From Chitinophagaceae bacterium (GTDB lineage Bacteria > Bacteroidota > Bacteroidia > Chitinophagales > Chitinophagaceae), in assembly GCA_016710745.1 (NCBI GenBank), contig JADJVB010000010.1, positions 1,612,001 to 1,676,000 on the forward strand: 64,000 bases of DNA, in the 5' to 3' direction. This document shows positions 7,698 through 17,475 of the stretch, one piece after another. The position numbers and the translations under genes are program-made. The notes under the pieces were generated by a model that worked only from the letters and a program-made list of their open reading frames with translations, made no database searches and was not told the DNA's origin. Positions within the stretch are counted from its first letter, which is position 1; each line of letters begins with the position of its first letter.

Positions 7698-8780
7698 ATG
7701 CAAGATAATACAGCCACTGTAATTACGGGCACGGGGTGTTATATACCAGAGTTTGTCAAGACAAACAATGATTTTACCAGTCATAATTTTTACGGTGCCG
7801 ACAATAAGTTTTTAGATATTGAACCCCATATTATTGTTGAGAAATTCAAAAAGATCACGGGTATCCAGGAAAGACGTTATGCACCCTCTAATATCGAATC
7901 TTCAGATATGGCAGCTATTGCAGGGCAACGGGCTATAGAAGATGCCGGGTGTGATCCTGAAACAATTGACCAGATCATTGTGGCGCATAATTTTGGTAAT
8001 GTAACCAAACATACCATCCAAACGGATGTGTTACCGGCCCTTGCTTCCCGGATAAAACACGCACTCAAAATAAAAAATCCTTCCTGTGTTCCCTATGATA
8101 TTTTGTTTGGCTGTCCGGGTTGGGTGCAGGGTGTCATTCAGGCACACGCCTATTTCAAAGCCGGGATAGCCAAAAAATGTCTGGTTATCGGTACCGAAAC
8201 ACTTTCCCGGGTGTTGGATGTGTACGACCGTGACAGCATGATCTTTTCTGATGGTGCCGGTGCCTGTGTTTTGGAAGCTATAGACAGCAGTACAACCCGG
8301 TCGGGAATATTGGGGTGTAGTGTGCAGTCGCATTGCGGAGACGAAATAGGGTATCTGAATATGGGTAAGTCGTATTATCCCGACTCGGATCCACGCATCC
8401 GGTATATCAAAATGAAAGGTAGAAAAGTATATGAGTATGCGATGAAGCATGTGCCCGAAGCCATGAAAATATGCCTGGATAACAGTGGCGTGGATATTAC
8501 CGACGTGAAAAAAATATTTATCCACCAGGCCAATGAAAAAATGGATGAGGCTATTATCAAAGAGTTGTATAAATCATTTGGTATTGCCAATCCACCTGTA
8601 AATATTATGCCGATGAGCATTCATAACCTCGGCAACAGCTCAGTAGCCACGGTGCCAACATTGTTTGATATGGTACTTAAAGGACGCATGCCCGAACATA
8701 AATTGAATGCGGGGGAGATTGTCATGTTTGCCTCAGTTGGTGCCGGCATGAATATCAATGCGGTATGTTATCGGTTGTGA
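7698..8780 (+). CDS. 3-oxoacyl-ACP synthase III (FabH)-like ketosynthase
   Basis: 360 residues, thiolase fold. The Cys-His-Asn triad of KAS III is intact: C139 in FGCPGWV, H276 in IHQAN, N310 in HNLGNSS. FabH condenses acyl-CoA with malonyl-ACP to start fatty-acid synthesis. This copy lacks fab genes beside it and is longer than E. coli FabH (about 317), with an extra segment after YDIL and around DPRIRYIKMKGRKVYEYA. It may instead initiate a specialised lipid or secondary product. It is flanked by a cold-shock gene and a small conserved protein, which do not help. Confidence 0.85.
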   Translation: MQDNTATVITGTGCYIPEFVKTNNDFTSHNFYGADNKFLDIEPHIIVEKFKKITGIQERRYAPSNIESSDMAAIAGQRAIEDAGCDPETIDQIIVAHNFGNVTKHTIQTDVLPALASRIKHALKIKNPSCVPYDILFGCPGWVQGVIQAHAYFKAGIAKKCLVIGTETLSRVLDVYDRDSMIFSDGAGACVLEAIDSSTTRSGILGCSVQSHCGDEIGYLNMGKSYYPDSDPRIRYIKMKGRKVYEYAMKHVPEAMKICLDNSGVDITDVKKIFIHQANEKMDEAIIKELYKSFGIANPPVNIMPMSIHNLGNSSVATVPTLFDMVLKGRMPEHKLNAGEIVMFASVGAGMNINAVCYRL

Positions 8781-8870
8781 TCTGATCAAAAAAACAAAGG
8801 GAAATACAAACCGGGATCGTGCTTCCGGGGCCCTTAATCAAATTAATTCGGTTAAGCGCCCCAATTAGCC

Positions 8871-8878
8871 TACATTTG
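8871..8878 (+). promoter_or_regulatory. -7 promoter element of the small gene at 8894
   Basis: TACATTTG, an exact TAnnTTTG match. It lies 15 bases before the ATG at 8894 and inside the longer open frame that begins at 8819, so it decides in favour of the shorter start. Confidence 0.6.
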
Positions 8879-8893
8879 CACAAAATAAGCAAT

Positions 8894-9163
8894 ATGGTAA
8901 ACGAAATGATATCGAAGTTTTTGGAGCCCACACACCTGGCAAAAACGGCGATTAAAATTGAATTTAAGAAACGTAATACGATAATTGGCATTTTCCTGGA
9001 TTCACCTGATTACGAAGATTTGAAAGCAAAAAATTTCTGGAGAATAGTTTCTGAAACCAATATACCCGAGTGGAAAAAAACCAACGATAATAAATTGGCC
9101 CGTATTTTCAGCGGTTCAGAATTTACGAGGATAACTATTGCTAAAGAAAAGAAAGAAAGTTAA
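8894..9163 (+). CDS. Small conserved hypothetical protein (89 aa)
   Basis: 89 residues starting MVNEMISKFLEP; no signal peptide or membrane segment. Basic and mixed alpha/beta, with the pattern IKIEFKKRNTIIGIFLD...FWRIV...FSGSEFTRITI. I do not recognise a named family, though the length and style suggest a conserved Bacteroidota protein. The frame stays open upstream to 8819, but the -7 element at 8871-8878 argues for the ATG at 8894. A bidirectional terminator follows. Confidence 0.6.
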   Translation: MVNEMISKFLEPTHLAKTAIKIEFKKRNTIIGIFLDSPDYEDLKAKNFWRIVSETNIPEWKKTNDNKLARIFSGSEFTRITIAKEKKES

Positions 9164-9199
9164 CATGATTGTTTCGTAAGAAGCAGGAATATTGCATAT

Positions 9200-9233
9200 A
9201 AAAAAAGGACATCTGTATCAGGTGTCCTTTTTT
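9200..9233. terminator. Bidirectional intrinsic terminator between convergent genes
   Basis: Stem GGACATC/GGTGTCC (7 bp, one T-G wobble) flanked by an A run on the left and a T run on the right, so it can act on both strands. It separates the small gene ending at 9163 from the M28 peptidase gene ending at 9250. Confidence 0.8.
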
Positions 9234-9249
9234 ATGTCTTTTTTTAAGA

Positions 9250-10818
9250 TTAAAAATTCCGGCCTCCGCTTCCACGGGGTTTTGGCAATTCTTTTCGCGG
9301 TATTTTTTGATCGAGTTGAGCCGTATTAAAAACGAAAGATGCGATAACCGTGGCCGCCTGTTTCAGATCCCCGGGCACCAGGTGGTCATAGGTATCCATA
9401 TTGGTGTGGTGTGTACGCGTATTATATTCTATTTCATCCTGAATAAACTGGAACCCGGGAATACCCACTGCATCAAAAGCCTGGTGATCGGTACCGCCCG
9501 TGTTATCGATAGTGACCGTTTTGGCACCCAGGTCATAAAAAGGTTCCAGCCATTTGGAAAAAATGGGGCCAGCTTCGGCATTGCCCTGTAAATAAATGCC
9601 ACGAACTTTTCCGGTACCGTTATCGAGGTTATAATAAGCAGATACCATTTTATGCCCGGGTTTCAAGACCATATCGGCCGGATCGGCAAAATGGTTTTTT
9701 ACATAATTGCGTGAACCATGCAGTCCCTGCTCTTCGCCACTCCATAAAGCAATCCGAATGGTTCTTTTGGGTTGAAGGTTAAGCGTTTTTAATATGCGCA
9801 CCACTTCCATCATCACGGCGCAACCGGCAGCATTGTCTGTTGCACCCGTGGCTCCCTGCCAACTGTCTAAATGCCCGCCCAGCATCACCAACTCGTCTTT
9901 TAAAACCGGATCGGTACCGGGTATTTCGGCAATAACATTGTACCCTTTGATATCGGTGTCGTAAAACTTTGTTTTTACATCTGTTTCCATTTGCACTTTT
10001 TGTCCGGCGTCGAGCAGCCGCTGTACCCTTAAATAATCATCACTGCTCAACATAACCCAGGCATAATTATTTTCAGACCCTTTATCAACAGAACCTCCAT
10101 TTTGAACAAACAAGGTTCCATCATTTCCACGGCCATTCATACTCAAAACGAGGGCTGGTTTTTCCTTATTGTAAAAGCTGTTCATTTGCCTGCTTAAAGC
10201 TCTCTGCTGCTGCATGGCTGCCTGTTGTTCGGGAGAAAAATTCCTCCTTTGCCTGCGTGCAGTATCCGGTTTCGAACTGGCCATTTTATCCAGTTCTTCA
10301 TCGGTAAAGCGTTCTCCATCTGCTTTAAACGAAGGTTGCAACGAGTCATTTGAATAGAACATCACAATCTTGTTGTTGATCTTGCCCGAATAATTTTGAT
10401 ACAGTTCGGCCGAATCTTTTGCCTTGATCAGGATCACATTCCGGCTGATGATATTGTTACCCGGTGTACTTCCGGTCCAGGCTCTTGGTATGGCAATTAT
10501 AGGGGTATAATAAGGGGCCGTCATCGCCACATAGCAGCGGGTTTGTTCCCAGCCGGTTCCAAAATCGCCCCAGGGTTCTATAACGGCATTTTTCAATCCC
10601 ATTTTGGTTAACTCATCTTTTGCCCAACTGGCTGCCCTGAAAAATCCCGGCGAGTTGGTGAGTCTTGGTCCACTAACATCCGTAAGGTGAAAAGCGATGT
10701 CCATGACTTTAGAATTAATGAGTCCTTCATTTTTGATCTTGGCCGTAGCGTCGGTTTGCGCAAAAAGAAAATGGCCCGACAGGCAGATGAATATAATGAA
10801 CAGCAATAATTTTCTCAT
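9250..10818 (-). CDS. Secreted M28 family zinc peptidase (carboxypeptidase Q-like)
   Basis: 522 residues with a signal peptide (hydrophobic to LFAQ, about residue 21). A PA-type insert precedes the M28 catalytic domain. Zinc-site residues are visible: H316 and D318 in GGHLDSW, D328 in TDNAAG, the E362/E363 pair in SGEEQG, and a late His in TDHQAFD. M28 enzymes are aminopeptidases or dipeptidases with two zinc ions; export suggests a role in extracellular or periplasmic peptide breakdown. The tail is Pro/Gly-rich (PKPRGSGGRNF) with no T9SS domain, so it is probably periplasmic. A secreted M1 peptidase lies nearby on the same strand. Confidence 0.88.
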   Translation of the reverse strand: MRKLLLFIIFICLSGHFLFAQTDATAKIKNEGLINSKVMDIAFHLTDVSGPRLTNSPGFFRAASWAKDELTKMGLKNAVIEPWGDFGTGWEQTRCYVAMTAPYYTPIIAIPRAWTGSTPGNNIISRNVILIKAKDSAELYQNYSGKINNKIVMFYSNDSLQPSFKADGERFTDEELDKMASSKPDTARRQRRNFSPEQQAAMQQQRALSRQMNSFYNKEKPALVLSMNGRGNDGTLFVQNGGSVDKGSENNYAWVMLSSDDYLRVQRLLDAGQKVQMETDVKTKFYDTDIKGYNVIAEIPGTDPVLKDELVMLGGHLDSWQGATGATDNAAGCAVMMEVVRILKTLNLQPKRTIRIALWSGEEQGLHGSRNYVKNHFADPADMVLKPGHKMVSAYYNLDNGTGKVRGIYLQGNAEAGPIFSKWLEPFYDLGAKTVTIDNTGGTDHQAFDAVGIPGFQFIQDEIEYNTRTHHTNMDTYDHLVPGDLKQAATVIASFVFNTAQLDQKIPRKELPKPRGSGGRNF

Positions 10819-10891
10819 AATTTGTAGTTTAATAATGAAACATTAATGTACGCTTTTAAAACAGCAAAAGCAATCAAATAGCGATGACCGG

Positions 10892-11941
10892 TTATATTAT
10901 TTTTGTATTCGGCACTTCCATCACCAGGTTTTCACCATAGCATCCGGCGGGCGTTTGATAACCAGTTTTACAGAGTCCAGCCAATATTTTTTGAGCAATG
11001 AGTAAACTGCTGTGTGCAGTCAATGTATATCCATCATAGCACTGTATAGCCGCTGTTAAGGTATCGTGGGCGCTGTTGGTTACTTCTCCCCAAACCATAC
11101 TGCTGCTTTTTTTCCTTTGTTCATCGGATGGACCCGCCGGCCTGGCTTTTATTTTTTTTCTGATGATATTACGTACAAATTCAGTTCGAAGCAACCAGTT
11201 AAATGCCCATTGAAATTTCAGTATTCGGTAAACTTTTGGTTTCATACCGGTATAGGCCTCAATATTGGGTATGCCGGTTGTTGTATAGGCTGTAGAAATA
11301 TCACCCCAGGGAATCGTCATCACAAATAATTTTTTTTCGCCAAAATTTACCCACATGCCTTTTTGCCCTAATGGTTTTCTAACGATCTTTCCGTTTTCTC
11401 TTACGGCCCCACCTTCACCTATTTTTCCTGCCATGGTTGTAGCCGTGCCATGCGACAAGCCTCCGCCGATAGATGCAAAGGCCAGTTTTAAATGGGTGGC
11501 ATCTGGCATTCTGTTTTTTAGCTGAAGGGCAATGCAATCCGTTGGCACTACGTCGAAACCAACTCCGGGCATCACCATGATATTTTTTTCTTTGGCAACG
11601 GCATCATATTTTTTAAGCATTTCAAAAACCGAAATGTCGCCGTTGATATCAATATAGTGAACGCCGGTTTGCAAGCAGGCTTCAATCATTTGTTTTGCCG
11701 TGTTAACATAAGGGCCTGCGGCGTGTAACACCAGTTTTACTGTTGATAATGCTTTTTCTAATTGTTCGGTATTATCCAGATCAATAATACGGTAGGGGAG
11801 ATGCAACGCATCAGCGAGCGGTTTAATATTTGCCTCCGTTCGCCCGGCCAGTATTGGCTGCAGGTTATATTGTGAGGCGAGTTTGGCAATGAGTTGTCCG
11901 GTATAGCCGTTGGCTCCGTAAAGCAGGAATTGGTTTTGCAT
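10892..11941 (-). CDS. Saccharopine dehydrogenase-like NAD(P)-binding oxidoreductase (trans-acting enoyl reductase type)
   Basis: 349 residues. The N-terminal Rossmann motif YGANGYTGQLIA (about residues 8-19) and the following LAGRTEANIKPLA are typical of the saccharopine dehydrogenase NADP-binding family that includes trans-acting enoyl reductases. A second conserved block is MPGVGFDVVPTDC. There is no signal peptide. Substrate unknown; true lysine-pathway activity is unlikely without neighbouring lysine genes. A terminator upstream (12039-12071) separates it from the M1 gene, so it probably has its own promoter. Confidence 0.8.
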   Translation of the reverse strand: MQNQFLLYGANGYTGQLIAKLASQYNLQPILAGRTEANIKPLADALHLPYRIIDLDNTEQLEKALSTVKLVLHAAGPYVNTAKQMIEACLQTGVHYIDINGDISVFEMLKKYDAVAKEKNIMVMPGVGFDVVPTDCIALQLKNRMPDATHLKLAFASIGGGLSHGTATTMAGKIGEGGAVRENGKIVRKPLGQKGMWVNFGEKKLFVMTIPWGDISTAYTTTGIPNIEAYTGMKPKVYRILKFQWAFNWLLRTEFVRNIIRKKIKARPAGPSDEQRKKSSSMVWGEVTNSAHDTLTAAIQCYDGYTLTAHSSLLIAQKILAGLCKTGYQTPAGCYGENLVMEVPNTKII

Positions 11942-12038
11942 GATTATCTATGATCTGTATTTTAGCAGCTAAGTAAAATTAGAATTTATTCGCCAGCAAC
12001 TGAAGATTAAAAATGGCCGGTAATTTTGTACATAAAAT

Positions 12039-12071
12039 AAAACGGCTGACTTTTAATAAGTCAGCCGTTTT
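12039..12071 (-). terminator. Intrinsic terminator of the M1 peptidase gene
   Basis: Perfect 14-bp stem AAAACGGCTGACTT/AAGTCAGCCGTTTT with a 5-base loop, followed on the reverse strand by ATTTTATG. It begins 17 bases after the M1 stop at 12088. Confidence 0.85.
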
Positions 12072-12087
12072 AATAAAAGAACCTAAA

Positions 12088-14244
12088 TTATTTTTTTGTA
12101 AAACTGAATTTTACGCCGCCCTGCTTTAAAACAAATTCGGGTTTGTCCTCAGTAAACTCAAAAACGGCCCCATCATCAACATATTCAAACTTATTGGCGC
12201 CGGTTTGTGTCAGCTTTACTTTGCCCTGGCCGGTAACATCAGCAAATAAAATATTTCCTTCCCTGCTGAAGGTTATGTTAATGGGCAAAGCTGCGGAGGC
12301 ATATTCCCCTAAAAATTTATCCAGGTCGCCAGGCTTTACTGCTGTTGGATCAAATACGAGGTCATTGGATTTTCCCCAACTGTTATTTGATTCATCTGCG
12401 TCCATATAAATGCCATTATCCAACTTTAGGTACTGAATTTTCTTTTTGGTATTGAGCATTACCGAAGTTGATTTTTGATCCTTCTCCCAAATAGCTGCCG
12501 TATAATGAATTTTTTCCTTACTGCCATCCACATATTCAACTAATAAATTGGTGGGTATTGCAAAGCCTCCGATATTTTCAATGCTAATGGTATAACCATT
12601 TGTAACAGGGGTTAATTTTTGCAAAGCTATATCTGGGTAATAAGTGGAGAAAAACCAGTTTTGCCAATACCAGTTCAGGTCTTTACCCGATAGGTTATTG
12701 AAGGAATTGAACATATCCCATGGGATCGGATGTTTGCCGTGCCAGCGGTCCATAAATCCGTGCAGGCATTTTCTGAAAAGTTCGTCGCCCAGCATATCTT
12801 TTAGGCCTAAATAAGCCAGAGCAGGTTTGCCGTATTCATTTGTGCCGAGCCCTTGCCCCGACATAATATTTGCCGGCGTAATGATTGGTAACTGGGTTTC
12901 GTCGCTGGGGTTCCGAACCCAGTTATTTACCCTGAATTGTTTAAAGAAGTCAGTTGCCTGTTCTTCTCCCAGGTCAACTTGTGCGATCAGATTTTCAAAG
13001 GCAGTGGTCCAGCCTTCGTCCATAAAACCATAGCGGTGTTCGTTGATGCCCATATAAAAAGGGAACCAGGTATGGGCTATTTCATGCTCCGCTACAAATC
13101 GCTGAAAGATAGGATCCGGCATATGGCTGTCATTTGCCATCATCGGGTATTCCATGTCCGCAAAACCCTGTACTACGGTGCTTGCCGGAAAAGGATAAGG
13201 CACACCTGGCCAGTTATTGCTCAGCCAATCCAATGCATGGTGGCTGTATTCAACCGATTTTTTAAAATTTACCGACTTCTCCAGGTAAGCGGCCTGAACA
13301 CTGGCTCTCCTGTTTGTTTTACTATCCACCACCACACTGGCGGCATCCCAAACATAATGATCGCTGATGCAGGCGGCTACATCCGAAATGTTGGAGGCTG
13401 TCCATTTCCATGTATTAAATTCGTTTTGTGTCGTTATGTTTTTCGAATCCAGGTCTGATTGGGTTACTACATTAATAGTTTTGTCAGAAATTTTAGATGC
13501 TGCAAATTTAGAGATGAAAGCGGGCTGCAGCACTTCATTTTCGTTTTGTAATTCACCTGTTGCCCATACCAGAAAGTTTCTGGGAACTGTAATACTTAGT
13601 TCATAATTATTAAAATCATTGTAAAACTCCTGTGCATCGGTAAATACCATGTTATCCCATCCATCTATGTCATCATAAACAGACACGCGTGGATAGAAGT
13701 AGGCCAGAAAAAAAGAAGTAGAATCCAACATGCCTTCCCTGCCGCTTTCTTTCGAAACATCGTAGTGCCAGTCAAACGTCATGGTAACTGTTTTGTTGGG
13801 ATACAGCGGTGTAGATAAATTAATCCTTAATGAAGTATTGCCACCGGCATCTCTTAATTTTTTTTCTTTTCCGTTTTCGGTAAACTTATCAATAATAATT
13901 CCCTTGGTTAAATAATCCGCTGAAACGGCTCTTTGCCTGGCTGCGCCCGGAGCATGAATATTTAAGATCAGTTTAATTATTGGATTCGAAATGGTGTCCG
14001 GGCTGTTATTGGTATAAACAATTGTTTCAGTACCGGTAATTGTTCTGTTGGGAGGCGATAGCTTAACTGAGATTTTATAGTCTGCCGTATTTTGCCAATA
14101 GTTTTTCCCGGGTTTGCCGTCCATACTCCGGGTGCCTTTTTTGTAGGCGTGCTGTACATGATAAGGTATGTACAAGGTTTGTGCATGTATTGCTAAAGCA
14201 AGGCTACTAATCGCTAAAACAATCATTAGTTTTTTCATGATCAT
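12088..14244 (-). CDS. Secreted M1 family metallo-aminopeptidase
   Basis: 718 residues with a signal peptide ending about IHAQ. The zinc site HEIAH starts at H387 (counting from 14244), with the third ligand Glu 18 residues on in DEGWTTAFENL. The substrate N-terminus motif is GFADMEYPMM. This is a gluzincin that removes N-terminal amino acids from peptides in the periplasm. A C-terminal beta domain follows; no sorting domain was seen. The start could equally be the ATG at 14238 (MKKLMIVL), two codons in. The M28 peptidase nearby may share the peptide-utilisation role. Confidence 0.88.
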   Translation of the reverse strand: MIMKKLMIVLAISSLALAIHAQTLYIPYHVQHAYKKGTRSMDGKPGKNYWQNTADYKISVKLSPPNRTITGTETIVYTNNSPDTISNPIIKLILNIHAPGAARQRAVSADYLTKGIIIDKFTENGKEKKLRDAGGNTSLRINLSTPLYPNKTVTMTFDWHYDVSKESGREGMLDSTSFFLAYFYPRVSVYDDIDGWDNMVFTDAQEFYNDFNNYELSITVPRNFLVWATGELQNENEVLQPAFISKFAASKISDKTINVVTQSDLDSKNITTQNEFNTWKWTASNISDVAACISDHYVWDAASVVVDSKTNRRASVQAAYLEKSVNFKKSVEYSHHALDWLSNNWPGVPYPFPASTVVQGFADMEYPMMANDSHMPDPIFQRFVAEHEIAHTWFPFYMGINEHRYGFMDEGWTTAFENLIAQVDLGEEQATDFFKQFRVNNWVRNPSDETQLPIITPANIMSGQGLGTNEYGKPALAYLGLKDMLGDELFRKCLHGFMDRWHGKHPIPWDMFNSFNNLSGKDLNWYWQNWFFSTYYPDIALQKLTPVTNGYTISIENIGGFAIPTNLLVEYVDGSKEKIHYTAAIWEKDQKSTSVMLNTKKKIQYLKLDNGIYMDADESNNSWGKSNDLVFDPTAVKPGDLDKFLGEYASAALPINITFSREGNILFADVTGQGKVKLTQTGANKFEYVDDGAVFEFTEDKPEFVLKQGGVKFSFTKK

Positions 14245-14400
14245 ACTTTTATTTGTTTGAGTTACAAGAGTACGTATTAAAATAATTATAGTAAGGGGGT
14301 AACATGTTTAGCGGTAAATTACCAAGGCGGACGGTGTTTGGTGTTTGGGGAAGCATGAAAATGGGTACCTAAGTACTGGTTCTTATGGTTTTAAACGATA

Positions 14401-14439
14401 AAAAAAAGCCCATCTGCCAAATGGTGGATGGACTTTTTT
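14401..14439 (-). terminator. Intrinsic terminator of gcvP
   Basis: Stem GTCCATC/GATGGGC (arms 14427-14433 and 14408-14414, one wobble) with a 12-base loop, followed on the reverse strand by seven Ts. It starts 13 bases after the gcvP stop. Confidence 0.75.
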
Positions 14440-14451
14440 GACTGTAAGCTG

Positions 14452-17343
14452 TTAGTTCGAAACCTGTTCTTCCATATAACTTTCCATGGGCTCGCAGGTG
14501 CAAATCAAATTTCGGTCACCAAATGTATTATTGATACGGGCTATGGAAGGCCAGAATTTATTTTTTACCACATAAGCTAATGGAAACGCGGCTTCCTGCC
14601 GGCTATAGGGGTGATCCCACAGATCAGCACAAATAACCTGTTGTGTATGTGGTGCATTTTTTAAAGCATTGTCAATTTTATCGGCCCTGCCTTCTTCGAT
14701 TGCCTTTATTTCGTGATAAATGCTGATCAACGCTTCGCAAAAACGATCCAGTTCGCCTTTGTCTTCACTTTCTGTTGGCTCAATCATAATGGTGCCAGGC
14801 ACCGGAAAACTCATCGTAGGGGCGTGAAAGCCATAATCCATCAGGCGTTTGGCCACGTCTTCTGCCTCAATGCCGGCCGATAATTTAAATGGACGCAGAT
14901 CAACGATAAACTCATGAGCACAGTAGCCATGGGCGCCGGTGTACAGGATCGGATAGAATTTCTCAAGCCTGGCTTTCATGTAATTTGCATTCAAAATGGC
15001 GTATTCGGTTGCTTTTCTAACGCCATCCTGTCCTAACATTTTTATATACGCGTAGCTTATTAATAAAATGCTGGCGCTTCCATATGGAGCGGCGCTAACC
15101 GCAGGTATGTTTTGATCAGTTGATTTCAGCGTGTCTTTTACATGATGACCGGGCAGATATGGTTTCAGTTTATTATTAACACAAATGGGGCCAACACCCG
15201 GTCCGCCGCCGCCATGCGGTATGGCAAAAGTTTTATGCAAATTCAAATGACAAACATCTGCGCCTATCAAACCCGGACTGGTTAAACCAACCTGGGCATT
15301 CATATTGGCACCATCCATATAAACCAATCCGCCATGGTCGTGAATAATCTTGCAGATATTTTTTATCCCTACTTCAAATACACCATAGGTGCTGGGGTAG
15401 GTAACCATAAAAGCGGCCAGGTTGTCTTTATGTTCTTCGGCTTTTAATTTTAAATCGGCCACATCAATATAACCCTTTTCGTCGCTCTTCACTACCACCA
15501 CTTTCATGCCGGCCATAATGGCGCTGGCGGGATTGGTGCCGTGTGCAGATATCGGTATCAACACAATATTTCTATGACTTTCTTTTCTATCGGCGTGATA
15601 TGCCCTGATGGTAAGTAAGCCCGTATACTCGCCCTGTGCACCACTGTTTGGTTGTAATGAACAGGCGGTAAAGCCAGTGATCTGGCTCAGATAACCCTCT
15701 AGTTTACTGATCATATATTGATAACCTTTTGTTTGCGAAGCAGGTGCAAAAGGATGGATAGAACTAAACTCCGGCCAGCTAACCGGTATTAATTCGGTTG
15801 CGGCGTTCAGTTTCATGGTACAACTTCCCAAACTGATCATAGAGGTATTCAAACTCAGGTCTTTATGCTCCAGCGATTTGATATAGCGCATCATTTGGCT
15901 TTCACTGTGGTGTGTATTGAAAACCGGGTGGGTTAAATAGGCTGAGGTTCTTTTGCCAAACAAGGCATCAGCTTCGTCAAATTGTAAAACCAAAGTTTTG
16001 GAAGTAACTGCTTTAAAAATGGCGGATAGATTTTTTTCAGTTTCACCAATATAATTACTGGCTACTTCATCAATAGATAAACTGATGGTACCGTTTGTAT
16101 GGTAGTGAAAATTGGCCTTATTTTTATCTGCCGCTTTTTTAAATGCGTTAATATCAGCAACCTCAAAAGTTATGGTATCAAAGAATTCGGTAGTTAAAAC
16201 TTTCACGCCCGTTTCCTGCAATCCCTTTGCAATGGCTGCCGTTAATACATGTATACGTTGGGCAATTTTCTTCAATCCGTTCGGACCATGGTATACTGCA
16301 TACATGGCCGCCATATTGGCAAGCAAGGCCTGTGCCGTACAAATATTTGAAGTTGCTTTTTCTCTTTTTATGTGTTGCTCCCGCGTTTGCAGGGCCATAC
16401 GCAGGGAACGGTTGTTTTGTGCATCAATGCTTACGCCGATAATACGTCCGGGAATCCCACGTTTAAATTCATCCTTTGTTGCAAAGAATGCAGCGTGTGG
16501 CCCGCCATAGCCGAGGGGCACGCCAAAGCGTTGTGCCGAACCTACCGCCACATCAGCTCCCAATTCGCCGGGCGGGGTTAACAGCGTGAGTGCCAACAGG
16601 TCGGTTGCCATTACCACATAGCCGTTGATCGCGTGTACTTTTTTTATGAAATCACGGTAGTCATCTATCGAACCATTGTTGTTTGGATATTGAACAATGG
16701 CGCCAAAAAAATGACTGTCAATCGTCGCCGTTTTATGGTCTCCGTAAACCAACTCAACGCCGATTGGTGTTGCTCTTGTCAGTAATACATCTTTGGTTTG
16801 GGCAAAAATATGTTCATCAACAAAAAATTTCGGTGCTGTAATGTCATCGCTTTTGTTTTTATGATGAAACAGCATGGCCATAGCTTCAGCAGCGGCCGTG
16901 GCTTCATCCAGCAAACTGGCATTGGATAATTCCAAACCGGTTAGATCGCAAACCATGGTTTGGTAGTTTAATAAACTTTCCAGCCTGCCCTGCGATATTT
17001 CGGCCTGATAAGGGGTGTATTGGGTATACCATCCCGGGTTTTCAAATACATTACGCAGGATCACGCTGGGTGTAATGGTATTGTAATATCCCTGACCGAT
17101 GTATGATTTATAAATCTTATTTTTTGCAGCGATCTTTTTCAACTCATCCAGGTATTCAAATTCGGTTTGCGCCTCCGGTAGTTTCAGTGGCTTCTTTAAA
17201 CGAATGGGTGGTGGAACGGTTTTGTCGATCAGTTCATTAAGGTTATCAATGCCAATGGTTTTAAGCATGTCATGTCTTTCGGCTTCGGTGGGGCCAATAT
17301 GGCGACCGGCAAACTCGTATTGTTGTTGTTCAAAAAGATTCAT
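14452..17343 (-). CDS. gcvP: Glycine dehydrogenase (aminomethyl-transferring), glycine cleavage P protein
   Basis: 963 residues, the usual length for the single-chain (fused alpha/beta) P protein. It decarboxylates glycine with PLP and passes the aminomethyl group to lipoyl GcvH, feeding one-carbon units to folate. The PLP lysine is K704 in HLNLHKTFAIPHGGGGPG; the N-terminal FAGRHIGPTEAE and the block ISLGSCTMKLNA are also classical. gcvH and gcvT are not in the window, so the system is dispersed. The promoter TAAATTTG at 17385-17378 faces the divergent cysteine-cluster gene. Confidence 0.96.
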   Translation of the reverse strand: MNLFEQQQYEFAGRHIGPTEAERHDMLKTIGIDNLNELIDKTVPPPIRLKKPLKLPEAQTEFEYLDELKKIAAKNKIYKSYIGQGYYNTITPSVILRNVFENPGWYTQYTPYQAEISQGRLESLLNYQTMVCDLTGLELSNASLLDEATAAAEAMAMLFHHKNKSDDITAPKFFVDEHIFAQTKDVLLTRATPIGVELVYGDHKTATIDSHFFGAIVQYPNNNGSIDDYRDFIKKVHAINGYVVMATDLLALTLLTPPGELGADVAVGSAQRFGVPLGYGGPHAAFFATKDEFKRGIPGRIIGVSIDAQNNRSLRMALQTREQHIKREKATSNICTAQALLANMAAMYAVYHGPNGLKKIAQRIHVLTAAIAKGLQETGVKVLTTEFFDTITFEVADINAFKKAADKNKANFHYHTNGTISLSIDEVASNYIGETEKNLSAIFKAVTSKTLVLQFDEADALFGKRTSAYLTHPVFNTHHSESQMMRYIKSLEHKDLSLNTSMISLGSCTMKLNAATELIPVSWPEFSSIHPFAPASQTKGYQYMISKLEGYLSQITGFTACSLQPNSGAQGEYTGLLTIRAYHADRKESHRNIVLIPISAHGTNPASAIMAGMKVVVVKSDEKGYIDVADLKLKAEEHKDNLAAFMVTYPSTYGVFEVGIKNICKIIHDHGGLVYMDGANMNAQVGLTSPGLIGADVCHLNLHKTFAIPHGGGGPGVGPICVNNKLKPYLPGHHVKDTLKSTDQNIPAVSAAPYGSASILLISYAYIKMLGQDGVRKATEYAILNANYMKARLEKFYPILYTGAHGYCAHEFIVDLRPFKLSAGIEAEDVAKRLMDYGFHAPTMSFPVPGTIMIEPTESEDKGELDRFCEALISIYHEIKAIEEGRADKIDNALKNAPHTQQVICADLWDHPYSRQEAAFPLAYVVKNKFWPSIARINNTFGDRNLICTCEPMESYMEEQVSN

Positions 17344-17377
17344 ATCGCTGTTTGAAATGTTAAGTAAATAAGTGCCG

Positions 17378-17385
17378 CAAATTTA
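17378..17385 (-). promoter_or_regulatory. -7 promoter element of gcvP
   Basis: TAAATTTG on the reverse strand, an exact TAnnTTTG match 35 bases upstream of the gcvP ATG. No good -33 element. Confidence 0.55.
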
Positions 17386-17421
17386 CGATAACCCAACAAG
17401 ATTTTATCCTAATAAGTTCGC

Positions 17422-17429
17422 TACTTTTG
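17422..17429 (+). promoter_or_regulatory. -7 promoter element of the cysteine-cluster gene
   Basis: TACTTTTG, an exact TAnnTTTG match, 46 bases before the ATG at 17476. It is divergent from the gcvP promoter 37 bases away, so the two may share regulation. Confidence 0.5.
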
Positions 17430-17475
17430 ACCTGTGGAAAATTAGGGGTTACCAACACTCTAAATACCGATACAC